Source: Diplolepis rosae
Taxonomy: Eukaryota; Arthropoda; Insecta; Hymenoptera; Diplolepididae
Direction: 5' to 3'
DNA length: 64,000 nt
Assembly (NCBI GenBank): GCA_030998225.1
Contig: JAPYXD010000737.1
Span: forward strand, 1,488,001 to 1,552,000
Under the pieces are notes generated by a model. That model worked only from the letters and a program-made list of their open reading frames with translations, ran no database searches and was not told the origin of the DNA. A program made the position numbers and the translations under genes. Shown one piece after another: positions 12,230 through 23,686 of this stretch; positions within the stretch are counted from its first letter, which is position 1; every line of letters starts with the position of its first letter.

Positions 12230-13394
12230 CCTGTCTATGCATGTTGCTGCAGCCCCGGGACCCGTGGCCGTACCCAAGGCACCTGAAGCAGCGGGCGACT
12301 TCCACGTGCTCGCGAACGCGGCACGCTACCCACCCGATCCTCAACTTACCTAGCTGAAGCAGACGCGCGGCGTCTGCCTCAGCTAGCCGGATCACTGCAG
12401 TCTTCACCCCACCAAAGCGGGTGAAGAGCCTGCAGGACCCCTCAAAAGCTGGTCTGCCCAATGCCAAGCACAGGGCAGACACAACCTCCTCTTTTTCAAC
12501 GGTCTCGTCGAGGTCCCTAATTTCGAGGGACCTCGTCGAGACCAGGGCTGAAATTTGCGCCCTTTCCCCGACCGCCAGGTCAAGCTCCTTTCGGAAGGCC
12601 GAAACGTCTCCCCCCTTTTTGAGGACCAGAAGGACTTCTTCCTTCCTGGTCCTCCGGATAGACAGGACCTCAAGTCCTGCCTTCCGGGGGTCGACTTTCG
12701 CCTTCATTTCCCTCAAGATGTCGGCGTAGTACTGGTCGTCCTTCGCCGACACCTTGATGGCGTCATCCGACCTGGCGGGCGTAGAGCGCTTCGACTGCGG
12801 AGTGGCGGTGGTCCCCTGCGCTTTTTGGGCAGGGTCCTCCGCCCTTTTCTCCTTTTTTTCTTCTTTTTTTATTTTCTTTTTCTTTTTTTTTTCTTTTTTC
12901 TTTGTGACCACATGCCAGTCCCCTTCCTTATTCGGGGGCTGGCTCGTGGCCACCTCGGCATAAGAGGGCGAAGAGCCACCCTTTCCCCTCTTTGGAGTTT
13001 TTTTCAGATGGGGGGAGGGCGCGGATCTCTTCTCCCCCTTCACCTGATTTTTTGGGGTATCTCCCAGAGACGCCGAGCGTGGTCTCTGAAAGATCCCCAA
13101 TTTCTTCATGGCGGGGTGGGATTCCATTTTTTTTTGGATTCTCACCCCGCTTTCCAGGAGGCACTTATGGGTGTTGAGCATTCCGCCCAACACCTCAGTG
13201 GCCTCATTCACGCTATCCGTTACGTGGCGAGGGTTGTTTCTCAGCATACCCTGCTGGATGACGCTGAGAGCCCTCGCCAATTTTTCCATTTTATTGTTTT
13301 GCTCCTTCAGGAGCTGAAGGACGTCCTTCCATCCCTCAGCTCCCGAAGAAGCACCCGAATCTGAATTCCCCACCGTTTTAAATTTTTTTTCCAT
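12230..13394 (-). pseudogene. ORF1 (gag-like) of R1-clade element, 3' part deleted
   Basis: The ATG at 13394 opens a frame of about 390 genuine residues. It has an N-terminal helical region and a very Lys/Glu-rich middle that causes the pyrimidine-rich plus strand at 12840-12900. It then has a conserved gag-like domain and a zinc knuckle CFRCLGYGHGSRGC with the spacing C-x2-C-x4-H-x4-C. R1-clade ORF1 proteins normally have two or three knuckles; only one remains. Immediately after it, near 12230, a deletion joins the frame to an out-of-frame part of the ORF2 endonuclease, so the last 65 or so residues of the open frame are not real ORF1. The protein would bind element RNA. Confidence 0.8.
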
Positions 13395-14215
13395 AAGTTC
13401 ATTTTACCAGCGCATCGTGCGTAGAGGAGCGGGTCGGAATAGTTGGGAACGGGTGTACCCTCGGACCGAAGTCCGACCCCAGTTCCCTGAGGCCCAACCT
13501 CCGCTTAGCCGGTCCCGGAATACACGGACAGACCGGACTCGCTCGAGGCAACGCAGGCTCCGACACCTGTGTTCAATACGCACTACCTGATCAAGGTCCC
13601 GAAGGGGCTGGCTTATGATCCCGCATGGCACACCACTTTGGCAGAGCTAGGCTCACAGCAGCCTCGCCTCCTCGTGGGCCGGGGAAGACACCACTCGGAG
13701 ACGAAGCGCTCTCAGTGGGATGCCATACGGAAACGATCGTTTGGACTGTTCTTGGTCACAGAATGCGGAGGGTTTGCAGTGTCCCCCAGGAGATTCCATA
13801 CACCAATTCGCTCTTAGCCTCTTTCAAAAGGGAGACCGTCTATAGGTTCTCCTCTCACATTCGAAGGACACATATCACAGTCATGCAGCGCTGACATTCG
13901 TTCACTTCACTCATTCCTCACAAGCACTCACAGACTCACTCTCAGCGCCGCTACCTGGGGCATACATCCTTCTCCATGCATGGGGATAGACGCGTTTATA
14001 GCGTCCCCCACTCTCAACCTGGGATAGACCCGTTTATAGGGCACCCTTCACGCAATGGGAAGATGCCCGTCTATAGAGCCCCCTGCATTTGTTCACCGAT
14101 TCATCGGGACACTAAAACCTCCATGACCCGAGGGCCGTCTGCTAAGCCTCCCCACCCGTCCTTTTTTGGCCTAGCCAAGAGAAGGACTTCGTCAAGGTAC
14201 CAGTCCGAGGGGAGG
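13395..14215 (-). promoter_or_regulatory. 5' UTR of the R1-clade element with degenerate subrepeats
   Basis: This GC-rich non-coding leader precedes ORF1. At about 13978-14085 three imperfect units occur, each containing a variant of GGGATAGACCCGTTTATAG. Internal promoters of non-LTR elements lie in such leaders; promoter function here is inference. No reading frame resembling a known protein was seen. Confidence 0.5.
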
Positions 14216-14309
14216 AATATGCTGTGATTTGAAGCGCACGTACCACATCGATCAAGAAATTACTGAGTTTAGTTTCCGTAACTTTTTTCATAAATAATTA
14301 TTATTTACA

Positions 14310-16160
14310 ATTTTTTAAAATTTTCTTTACAAAAATGTTTCAGGTGACTTACTTAAGAAAAATAGAATGTTGAATTTGGGATATCCATCTATAGATATTA
14401 AGTGTTCAATCTGGAGAATAAGTTTGACAAATGTGTGAATATATGTCGCCTGTGTGTATACTTTAAAACTACTGTTTTTATATGACTCTGCAAAAAGTTC
14501 ACCATAGGTGACCAAATTAACCCAAATTGTAGTTTTTGATTATATACAATTTTTGTTAGAGTAAGGAGCTAGATTCAATAAAAATCAATTATACTAGTAA
14601 TTGGTTTAAAATTTATCTGAAAAATCTTTTTAAATATGGATTCTTTTCAATTTAGAATATAGTTCAGGAAATTTGCTCAAATACATTTGTAAATTTAATG
14701 AACCAAATTCCTAATTGAAAGCATTGTAATTACGAATAATTTTTTCTACAGATTTAAAAGTAATAACAGACTTTATCAAGTTGATTTTTTTGAAACAAGT
14801 GACCATGTTTAATTTATATAATTCAATGGAATCATTATAATTGTCTGCAAACAAAATTTCACGTTCTGATAATTTATTAATTTTTTATAGTTCTATTTAT
14901 CAGAATTTTTTTCTTATTTTGAGAATGTAGTAACATTTTCTGTACCAAATTTTTTATTCTGGTGACAAAAGTTGATGTATTTGAATACTTCATTTGACAC
15001 ATGAGTAAGGAATATTAATAAAAACATAAGTGTCTTACGGTTTGTATGAGTGCAAATATGAGTAAGACAAGGTCAGAGATCAAATTAAATAATATTTTCA
15101 GTTGTTTAAGCAAACGGTGGACAGTCGACACCCATGATCAGCGACTAGGTCTCGAGATAAACATGCTACAACTTTCCTAGATCACACTATGGGTTAAATT
15201 TGTGATACAAAATTCGGGAAATTCTTGAATTCTTATTTAGACCTCATAACGTGATAAATCCTCTTCAAAACGTAAAAAAATCTCCACTAAAGCTCATTAG
15301 ACTTGTAATTTAATAAGCTTTCGAATCGATTCGTTCTTCAACCTCTAACTCTTTTTTTTTTACCGAAAATCAATATAATACTTGCAAGTCAATAACATCT
15401 GAAGACACGTTAAGTGCCTACTACGGTTTGTTAAAATGAATATACTAGCAGGATTACATTAGCTTGCGTATGACTCACAATCAGCCAGACGATCCATTAT
15501 GTAGCGGTCTGAGCTCATAATCTGGCAATGTAGGATCTCGAACTCGCGCTGACCGGAACTGCGCCTATGCTCTCAGCGGAAGTGCTTCTGCCACATGTAG
15601 TAATATAAATTATAAAGCCCTTAGGGTAGCATTTCGTTTTTCATCAGTAATTCATATTTAAAGTAAGTCAGTGCTGATGTGGTAATTGCGGAAGAATGTT
15701 GTGCATGTTTCTATTCTTTTCTACAACGACCTTCAAAAATGATAGAAGAGGTTAAATTTAAGGGAATGCACAACATTGATCAACTCATTTTATTAGTATT
15801 CATAACTTTCTTTTTTAATAATAATTATTCGTTGCTGGAATTTTGTGAAATGATAAAGGATCTGCTGAGAAAGGTCTCGTGACTTCTTTCAGATCGATTG
15901 ATCAAAAAACTTAATTTTCTACATTAGGTCGGTACTACAGTGAATAAAATTTGTATTAATCAATCTGAATAAAAGTCACGGAACCTGTCTTAGCATGCCG
16001 TTTATCATTTTTCAAAATTTAAGCAGGAAATAATTATTTTCGAAATAAAGTCATAAAAACTAGTTGTGTCGCAATTACAGTGAACAAATTTCTTTGATTA
16101 ATCAATCTATGAGTGAAACACGGAACTAATCCTAGTAGAACCTTTATCACGGCCCAAAAT
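14310..16160. other. Interior of the long-TIR element, no gene
   Basis: AT-rich. The longest open frame (67 codons at 15679) has no recognisable motif. A tRNA-like B box (GAGTTCGAGATCC on the minus strand at about 15532-15550) suggests a decayed SINE. Nothing else was identified. Confidence 0.4.
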
Positions 16161-16384
16161 TTCAGCGAGAAATAATAACTATTTACGAAAAAAAGTTGCA
16201 GAGGCTAAACTTGGTAATTTCTTGATCGATGTGGTACATGCCATTGAAATCACAGCATATTTGAGTGTTTAAAGGCCCTAAACTATTTTCAAATCCATCA
16301 AAAGGTTTAAGAATCCTTTATGATATTATAAGTTTAGATACTCTCGTTTGGCTTCAATAATATATACAGTATTTTGTATTGTTA

Positions 16385-17705
16385 TGAAAGCGGCAAGAAT
16401 TGAGCCCACTTGTCTTGTGCTCTTCGCATACATTTAAGTTTATTTCTTATAATTTAAGACTGAAGCTCAAACCAATTTTATAATATTAAACATGATGTAA
16501 ATTACTCATTTTCTCAAATTCACTGAATTTCTTTTTCAGTTTAAGTGAAACAGGAAATTCAATTTACTTAAGGCTCTATCGGCCTTAAGGAACACATTCT
16601 CATCATGACACTCATGCTTCGCGCTCGATTTCCTGTATACATTTCAGTAACTTTTTAATAAATTACATGATTAAAATAATTTATTTATTTTCTTTCAAAT
16701 ATCTCAAAAAGGAAAAACAATCGTAGACTTTATTTAAGGGAACGATTTTGCAGAACAACGCTTATTTCGTATCTCACATATTTTGGTGAAAAAAACCGAA
16801 TTTTTTTAATATTAAAAATCAAAACATAAAATATACATCCTGTCGAGAAATTTCTTAATAAGAATGTGTAGACCTCATTTAGGCAAATAATTTTTAATCT
16901 AAACGTTTTTTATGTATCTCATATATTTTGGCTAAAAAATTGAATTCTTGAATTTTAATCGTATTTTTTGGAATTGAAACGAAAAATATATGTTTTTTCA
17001 GAAACTGTGTCAGACAAAATTTGTAGATCTTTTTAAAACGAACAACTTTGTATTCTTACGTTTTTTGCGTATTTCACATATTATTGTTAAAAAATTGAAT
17101 TTTGGATTTTCAATATTGGTTTTTTGAATTAAAAAGAAAAATATGCATCTTATGAAAACATGTTACAATTCAAATTTGTAGGACTTTATGTATTCCATAA
17201 TATTGTATCATAACGTTTTTTCGTATCTCGTATAATTTAACTGGAAAATGGAATTTTGATATTGACTTTTTTCAAGTTTTAATATGCTGTGACATTTCTA
17301 AATTTGATTTAATTAAAAAATGTTATCAGGATAATTTTTAGAGATTTATGAGCACTATCAAAAACCAGTATTGGGATTTTTGATTTTTTCAAAAAGTTAT
17401 TTTCAAAAACACAAAAGTAGTGCTTAATCCCTCAATTTTGATTGGATGTGGCTGGTTAACGAACTTGTCCTTACTTTTTCGTCTCCGATAAAGTGTGCCA
17501 AAGCTCAATTCAATCTGATAATTCTATCGAAAGTTATGCCGCACACGACCTACTACAGACAGACAGACCGACAGACGCTTTCGTGAAAACTGTTTTTTCT
17601 GACTCAGGGGGTCTCAAAACGTAAAGATTTGATGACATTTTTTAAAGTCATTTTTCACATAAAACCAATACCTTCTCCTATGATGAGAATGTAAAAATAT
17701 AAGCT
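16385..17705 (+). repeat. Dispersed repeat R, copy 1 (uninterrupted)
   Basis: It aligns with 34862-36855 (interrupted) and about 48400-49435, all in the same orientation. Landmarks in order are TGTGCTCTTCGCATAC, GGCTCTATCGGCCTTAAGG, a stretch rich in GCGCTTCGCGCTCG, repeated AT-rich blocks, a GACAGACAGAC microrepeat with CTCAGGGGGTCTC, and the end block ACCTTCTC...GATGAGAATGT. It has no protein-coding frame. It looks like a non-autonomous element; copy 3 suggests TIR-like ends. Confidence 0.65.
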
Positions 17706-17829
17706 GATAGAGCTTGTCAAAATACAACTTTTATTCCTCAAATATTTTTTAGTCCAACATAATTATTACGAAAAAAAAAATATAAAAGGTATTTTTTGAA
17801 TAACTTAAAATCAATGTTTCAAAAAACAT

Positions 17830-19685
17830 AAATGGCGATTTCTCGGTAAGGACTGCACGCAATGGATTAAATTTGGCGTATTTTCATTCAGTATTCATTG
17901 CTGATTCCGAATAGTCATTTTAAAACAATAAATACCATCAACATTTGATAATATTCAATAACAAATCAATACCTGTCAATTCTTTGTTTTTCGCGATTCT
18001 GAGTGGAAAAGTGACAAATAAATTTTATGTTTCGAAAAATATGAAGTGACAAAGTTATTTATTTGTATTTAAGGAAGTTTGTCGGAAAATTTCAAGTTAT
18101 TTGTACTAAAAATAAAGAACTGAGAGGGTTCTTAATAAAATGATTAAAATTCATAATATGTAACAATAAAATAAAATTATTTTAGTTCAAACTTCTCCCA
18201 CCTCGAAACCCTTATATTATATGACTTCTGGATTTAGCAATTTGAAAAAAAAAAGTTTTTAAAGGAAATCCAAACAAAGATGCAAAAATGCACGAAGCGC
18301 TAAAGTTGAATTATTCAACAGAATTCCACGGTTTTCTTAGCTTATTTGTGAATTTGCTACTGAAACTCATACGATTGTAGATAATTTTTTCGTAAATAAT
18401 TAATTGTGAAATTAAATTTGACGTTTTGTATTTTTTATACAAATTTTATTATTATGAAAATAATTTACAATAGTACACAATATATCTATTAAAACATCAT
18501 TCTATATTACCTCAATAATAATACCTTAATCTTGTATCTTAAGAAACTATTTCATTTGGATTTCTTAACTGGGATTTTCACGAATATATCTTCGTAATAT
18601 TTTTTATGGGCCACCGGCGCGCAAACTCGTTTTTTCGCTACAGTTAACAGCAGCGCAATGTAGTATATTGCGCTACAGAAGAATGAAATGTAAAAATTGA
18701 ACTGCGCATGCACTTATAGCCATGCAACGGAACACAGTCTTCTTCTTCTTATTATTCTTCTTCTTCGTACAGCATTAGCACCTTACTGGCAAAGCCTTGT
18801 ACATTTGAACTGCGCATGCGTCTATTAAAATCCATTACTACTACACAAGATCGATAAAATCAAAATGTCCGGGACTAGTCGTGATATATCAAGTGTAATG
18901 ACTAGCGCCGCAAACAACTACAATACTAGATTGGATTCGATTGTACGCATAAAAACTCGTATCCGCACCGAAGTCACATAAAATAGAATACGTGCCAATG
19001 CACACAATTCGGGAAATTACGAGACTCGCGACAATGCTCGCAGGACTGATCGCGCCTCGGCTTCGATCTCCTGCGAGCATTGTCGATCGTCACGCAATAA
19101 CCCTCATTGTGCGCCTAGGTACGTAATATACTATTTCCGCCTGAGCTCAAATATCATAATAAGGCTCGAACATCTTTAATTTTTTCCGCGCTTATTCCAG
19201 TGGAATCAGCCTGAGGTGTTTCGCACAATTCATCATATATATAAGGTTTTGGAGGTGGGAGAAGTTTGAACTTAAATAATTTTATTTTATTGTTACATAT
19301 TATGAATTTTAATGGTTTTCAGTGGCAAATATTGAAACAAATATCCAAATAAACTAAGAAAACCGCGGAATTCTGTTGAACAATTCAACTTTAGCGCTTC
19401 ATAATTTGAAATATTTTCGAAAAACTTCCTTAAATACAAATAAATAACTTTGTCACTTCATATTTTTCGAAACAAAATTTATTCGTCACTTTTTCACTCC
19501 GAATCGCGAAAAACAAAGAATTGACAGGTATTGATTTGTTATTCAATATTATCAAATGTTGATGCTATTTATTGTTTCTAAATGACTATCCGGCATCAGC
19601 AATGAATACTTAATCAAAATACGCAAAATTTAATCCATTGCGTGCAGTACTTACCGAGAAATATATAAGTGGCCTTATATTGGCC
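17830..19685. repeat. Long foldback (inverted-repeat) element
   Basis: 17840-18100 is the reverse complement of about 19420-19675. Two further blocks are also inverted: 18120-18240 with 19230-19320, and 18290-18350 with 19340-19405. Their order is swapped between the arms. Near the centre, CGACAATGCTCGCAGGA (19029-19045) and its exact complement at 19069-19085 form a 17-bp stem. The motif GAACTGCGCATGC occurs twice (about 18699 and 18805). No protein frame is convincing. The total length of about 1.85 kb fits a foldback or MITE-type DNA element. Confidence 0.65.
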
Positions 19686-19970
19686 ATTTATATTCTTCTT
19701 TAAAATAAAATATATAGTATATTTTTAGAAGAAAAATGATTCTTGGCTTTACCCGTGTGGAACTTGCCCCGGTTAGCCCCTTTACAAAAAGGTTTCTGGC
19801 CGGGTCCCTGCCGGGCAAACTCGGGCTGTATTGCATGGCCGGGAACTGGTTGGGAACCGTCCGGGTTGACTCGCGACCAGACCGGGTCAAGTCGGGAACC
19901 GGCAGAATCAACCCAGGATGAAGTTCATTGTCAGAAACTGACCGGGAAATAGTCGGGCACTAGTCAAGTA

Positions 19971-20486
19971 CCTTGGCGAAAGTCTCAGATTGGGAATTTA
20001 TTCCAAACCAATGCGACCCATTCAAAAATCTGTTTCTGAACCAATTCGAGTTATTCCGAATAAATCCGAAGCCAGTTTCAATCCGTATTAATCAGAGGCC
20101 CATTTAAAATCAATCCGAACTCTTAATCGGAATAAATCCGACCAATCCGAATCAGTCCAAACTTTCAATCCGAATGGATCCGGATTGATTGATTTATAAT
20201 ATTGATAAATGAAATGCATTTATAAATGAAATGAAAATGGATTTGATAATACATAAATATAATATATAATAATATATATAATATAATAAAAATATAATAT
20301 AATATATTTATATGATTGACCGGATTTATTCGGATTGATTTTGAATTGACTTCGGGTTGATTCGAATTGAAAATTTTCTTTGGAGTCATTCGGAATAACT
20401 TGGTTTAATTCGGAAACAGATTCCGGAATGGCTCGGAATAGTGCGGATTGATTCGGAATGAATTTCAATCCGGAACTTTCGCCAGG
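19971..20486. mobile_element. MITE with CCTGGCGAAAG termini
   Basis: The left end CCTTGGCGAAAGT and right end ACTTTCGCCAGG are inverted. The arms extend about 190 bp with frequent TCCGAATAAATCCGA-like words and their complements. An AT-rich centre (TATATAATA) would be the loop. There is no coding potential. It is nested in the 19745-22345 element. Confidence 0.6.
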
Positions 20487-20530
20487 GTGAACCTATATGA
20501 TGTTTAAAATTTTTTTTAAATTTTCAAAGA

Positions 20531-21315
20531 TGTTACGCAGTAGTTTTCCTTAAGGGCATATGTTCGGGTGCTTTAAACCATTTAGCGAAAGCGCGGTCTT
20601 TGTCGTTTGTTTTCTTTTGTGTTCGTTCACTTATCTTAGTAGGCTCTGCGCTGACCTTTAAGGTTAACGTCGAGCAGGTATCAAAATGAATTACCCTCTC
20701 CCACGACGTTCGGTTGGGATGTTTAGTTATGGGACTTCCCTTTGGGTTTTTGTTTAAAATGGGGGAGATTCAGTCACATTTCACCCTTGGCAACGAGAGG
20801 GATCCTCGACAGGACAGTAAAACCTGCCGTTACTTTTCTCTTTTTTAAGAAAGGCTTGTGGATTACGCGTGTGCCCCTGTGGATTGTGTACGAAGTGGGT
20901 AACAGTGTTTAGTGCCCGAAGCATATTCGAAGCGGATTGAGTGAGTGCTCCTGTGGATTTCGTCAACCCTGTGATGAGGACTGCTGACTTAAGCTACGCT
21001 GTGGAAGGTACCTGGAAGAGTGAGTGAGGACTATCCATATCGTCACCATTGCGGGGTAAGTGATTTTTGTTTTAGCGGCTGGACCGTTACTTCGGGGCTA
21101 CTCCCCAACTTACGATAATGGCTGTACCATTTTCTCTGGGCTGGTCCCGATTGTCAGTGACGGTCGCAACAATTCACGCACTGTTTTTTGTTCTTTTTAA
21201 CAGCCTCTTCCTCCACTACAAGTGTGGAGGGCAATTTGTTTTATGCCAATAAATTCACTATCATGTTTCCCAACAACAAAATCTGTGTCTTTAATTGAAT
21301 TCCCTACCACAGTCT
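20531..21315. repeat. Possible solo LTR or 5' leader of a retroelement
   Basis: A moderately GC-rich block starts TGTTACGCAG, contains an AATAAA signal at about 21247 and ends near CTACCACA. The TG...CA ends and the TGTTAC start resemble the LTR at 59258-59788, but no target duplication was found and the ends are uncertain. No protein frame is convincing. Confidence 0.25.
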
Positions 21316-21349
21316 ACTGAAGTTTATTAGATGAACTAATTTGCCGAAA

Positions 21350-21603
21350 CAGCATGTGATACTTGAGAAAAGTAGCAAGTTTATGTGAATAACTTGGTCC
21401 ACTTTCTACATGTTCTCAATAGATTTTGCTTAGATTGAATTTTTTTCTATTTATTAAACCAAAAGTTATCTATCTACGTCTGTTTTTATCCTTTCTGCCA
21501 TTTCCCAAATTTTGGAATCAGAATTTTATGTGTTTTGGACATAAACATGTAGAAATTTAAAATCAATAAAATTTGCTCATTTACCAAGTATCACATGCGC
21601 TTA
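21350..21603. mobile_element. MITE with GCATGTGATACTT termini
   Basis: AGCATGTGATACTTGAGAAA at 21350 is inverted at 21583-21603, and the TIRs extend about 60 bp. A truncated relative lies at 32752-32918. The interior is AT-rich without genes. Confidence 0.6.
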
Positions 21604-22345
21604 ACTCTCAGACTGCCCAAGTTCATATATACTGTAAAAGGTTATATATATAACTTAAGTCATTTTGTACAGGGTAATCCTATATGTGGGACATATAGGA
21701 TTCTGTATGCGGACCTCTATAGGAATTTTCAGTAAGGATCTGCCACAATATTCGAATATATATTATGTTATTATTCAAATTTCGCGCAAATAGCCTATGC
21801 ACTATCTGCGCAAGTTCAAAAGTATATCTATAATAGTATAACCTATAATTCCTACAACGTGAATTATTTTGTTTTAATCATTTTTCATTTTTGTGGGTTG
21901 ATCTAATACTTGTTTTAAAAATTAAAGTGGACGAAGAAAAACATATGTGTAAGCGAAATCGTATCCGGCGCGCTAAAAAACACAGCAGAGTTCGAGAAAT
22001 TGAGGAAGAATACAGTGGTGATGAGTCCAATTGTGAATTATGTGAAATTTTAATGCTACTAAGAACCGCCTAAAAAATAGCCAGAAAAGGGCCGGGTAGT
22101 CCGGCCGGTTCTCGACCAGCCTTCATGTCGGGAACATAACCAAACCAGCGTGACGTTTCTGGCGGGTTCCTTATTGGATAGCCCGACTGATTCCCGACCA
22201 GCCTTCACGTCGGGAACATAACCAAACCGGCGTGACGTTTCTGGCGGGTTCCTAGTTGGAAAGCCCGACCGGTTCCCGGTTAAAACTAGGGCTATCCGTC
22301 CGGATCTCGATCAGTTCCCGGGTTCGACTTCCACACGGTTATTAC

Positions 22346-22844
22346 TGATTTTTTATTAACTTTGAATAAAAATATTGGTATATCAAAGAGCGAAGTTAAA
22401 TATTGATGACATAACTCTTACAAACAATACTTTTTTATGTAAATTATTCAAGTGAATAGTGATGAAGCCTTCTCCTTCGAGATGTAAATTGTTATTGTGT
22501 ATAAATAATTTTTTTATTATAATAACTCACATAATTGTTTCAAAAATCCTTTAATTGCATAAATCTGAACAAAAGTTACGAAAAACGTAAAGCATAGATA
22601 AAAGAATAACAAAAAAATTTTGATATTGCTTATTGAATTCATATTGAAAGTTGAAAAGCTTCACATTAGAAGATACTTTCTAAATGTTATGAAAGTAAAA
22701 TTAAATTTCGTTTTTTTTTCGAATACCTTCATGTAATTGAAATAGTTCAAGTTTTTTTTCTGAAGTTGAAAACAAAATTTTCGAATACAAATGTAAATCT
22801 AATGTATTATTATGTACTATTATATACTAATGTGACACAAGGAC
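22346..22844. other. AT-rich, nothing recognised
   Basis: No open frame of interest, and no repeat ends were seen. Confidence 0.4.
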
Positions 22845-22948
22845 CTTAAGCAACATTTTTCACTCGTGTAAAGTTGCAGTACAAGCCGAAGCGTAGCCAA
22901 GCCGACGGCAAGTACTGCAACTTCACACGAGTGAAAAATGTTGCTTAG
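22845..22948. repeat. Near-perfect 37-bp hairpin
   Basis: CTTAAGCAACATTTTTCACT at 22845 continues into GTGTAAAGTTGCAGTAC. It is mirrored at 22912-22948 with one or two mismatches. The loop of about 29 bases is GC-richer and contains two GCCGA words. Confidence 0.75.
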
Positions 22949-23432
22949 GGGTCACCCAGCGGTGCTAAAGTCGCATTTATGATGGAGGTGTGATAGAAAA
23001 TAAGTTTTGGGACACTTTAGCGTGCCGGTTCCTTCTTTCGACGTCAAACTGCATATTGACAGAAATATGATGTAAGCAGTACTTTATAGTTAATAAACTA
23101 TTGTTCAGAATATTGTATGTTTATTTCATGTATGAAGCATGGATGTGAAACGCATGAATCACATGAAAGTACTGCAATTTGACGTTATGAATATAAATGT
23201 TATGCACGTGTTGATTTTTATAAAATTGCTATTAAATACAAGCAATTTGTTATAAATTTATCTTTAATTATTTAATTTAATATATTTATAATTAAATTCA
23301 AAAGGTTTTCATCAACTCAAAAATCTTGTGAAAGAAAAAGTATTACCAACTTATGAATATTATAATTAAAAATATACAGGTTATTTGGTGCATTGGTCAT
23401 TAGGCTCAATTTTCGTCCAGTCTTCTTAATCC
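22949..23432. other. AT-rich, nothing recognised
   Basis: No gene or repeat boundary was recognised. Confidence 0.35.
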
Positions 23433-23500
23433 GTTTTAGCCCATTGTCATAAACGACTGTTTGCTGATTTGCAGATCCGTGTTTGATCCCCGCCAGCTTC
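23433..23500 (+). repeat. tRNA-derived SINE head or tRNA pseudogene
   Basis: An A-box-like TTAGCCCATTGTCATAAACG at 23436 and a B-box-like GTGTTTGATCCCCGCC at 23479 are spaced as in a tRNA. The acceptor stem and anticodon arm do not form an intact tRNA, so this is read as a decayed SINE or pseudogene. Confidence 0.45.
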
Positions 23501-23686
23501 TTCTAATACAATTATTTCTATTTCGGATTCACAATACAATTTCATACTCTATTCTGTGTTAGATATTAACTATGTATATTATTGATAATTTGTTTTGACT
23601 GCAATATTCTAATAAATATAATATTTAAATGTGTCAGGTGCAAATATGTGAAAACAATGTCTAAAGCAAAGAAGAGTTAGGAAGCA

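Larger units (their letters stand above)
9419..14215 (-). mobile_element. R1-clade non-LTR retrotransposon, 5'-to-3' on the minus strand
   Basis: The element is much more GC-rich than its surroundings. It ends in a poly(T) tract at 9416-9450, which is the poly(A) tail of a minus-strand element. It is flanked by a 15-bp direct repeat, AATATGCTGTGATTT, at 9404-9418 and 14216-14230. The empty site is preserved in the inverted arm at about 16240-16255. Order on the minus strand is a 5' UTR of about 0.8 kb (14215-13395), ORF1, ORF2 (endonuclease, RT, C-terminal zinc motif), and a 3' UTR with poly(A). Both ORFs are damaged. The target is not 28S rDNA, so this is an R1-clade element and not R1 itself. 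Confidence 0.85.
9302..16367. mobile_element. Element with long terminal inverted repeats, split by a retrotransposon
   Basis: Sequence 9302-9418 continued by 14231-14310 is the reverse complement of about 16160-16367. The arms end in GTATATATTATT on both sides. Arm length is about 200 bp and the interior (14310-16160) has no convincing ORF. Internal degenerate repeats are visible at about 15925-16000 and 16065-16140 (ATTAATCAATCT core). Without the retrotransposon the element is about 2.25 kb. It looks like a non-autonomous DNA transposon of unknown superfamily; no clear target duplication was found. Confidence 0.6.
19745..22345. mobile_element. GC-rich TIR element with nested insertions
   Basis: The left end (ACCCGTGTGGAACTTG at about 19749) and right end (reverse complement ACCGTGTGGAAGTCG, about 22330) form related TIRs. 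They are followed on both sides by blocks of CCGGGAACCGGT-type sequence. The right arm carries two tandem units of about 76 bp (about 22109-22184 and 22185-22262) with the core ACGTTTCTGGCGGGTTCC. The interior is filled by at least two other elements. No transposase was found. Confidence 0.5.

Noticed and set aside
12555..13364. 269-codon plus-strand open frame with a Phe/Leu-rich centre
   Set aside because: It is antisense to ORF1 of the R1-clade element. The Phe run is the complement of the Lys/Glu-rich stretch.
18889..19080. 63-codon minus-strand open frame
   Set aside because: It lies over the central palindrome of the foldback element and has no protein similarity.
19675..19952. Overlapping open frames of 61-78 codons on both strands
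   Set aside because: They lie in the CCGGGAACC-type repeat of a TIR element; GC-rich repeats open frames on several strands.
20531..20904. LTR with TGTTAC start and a GTAACA at 20899
   Set aside because: No target duplication flanks this interval, so these exact ends were not accepted; only a loose LTR-like call was kept.
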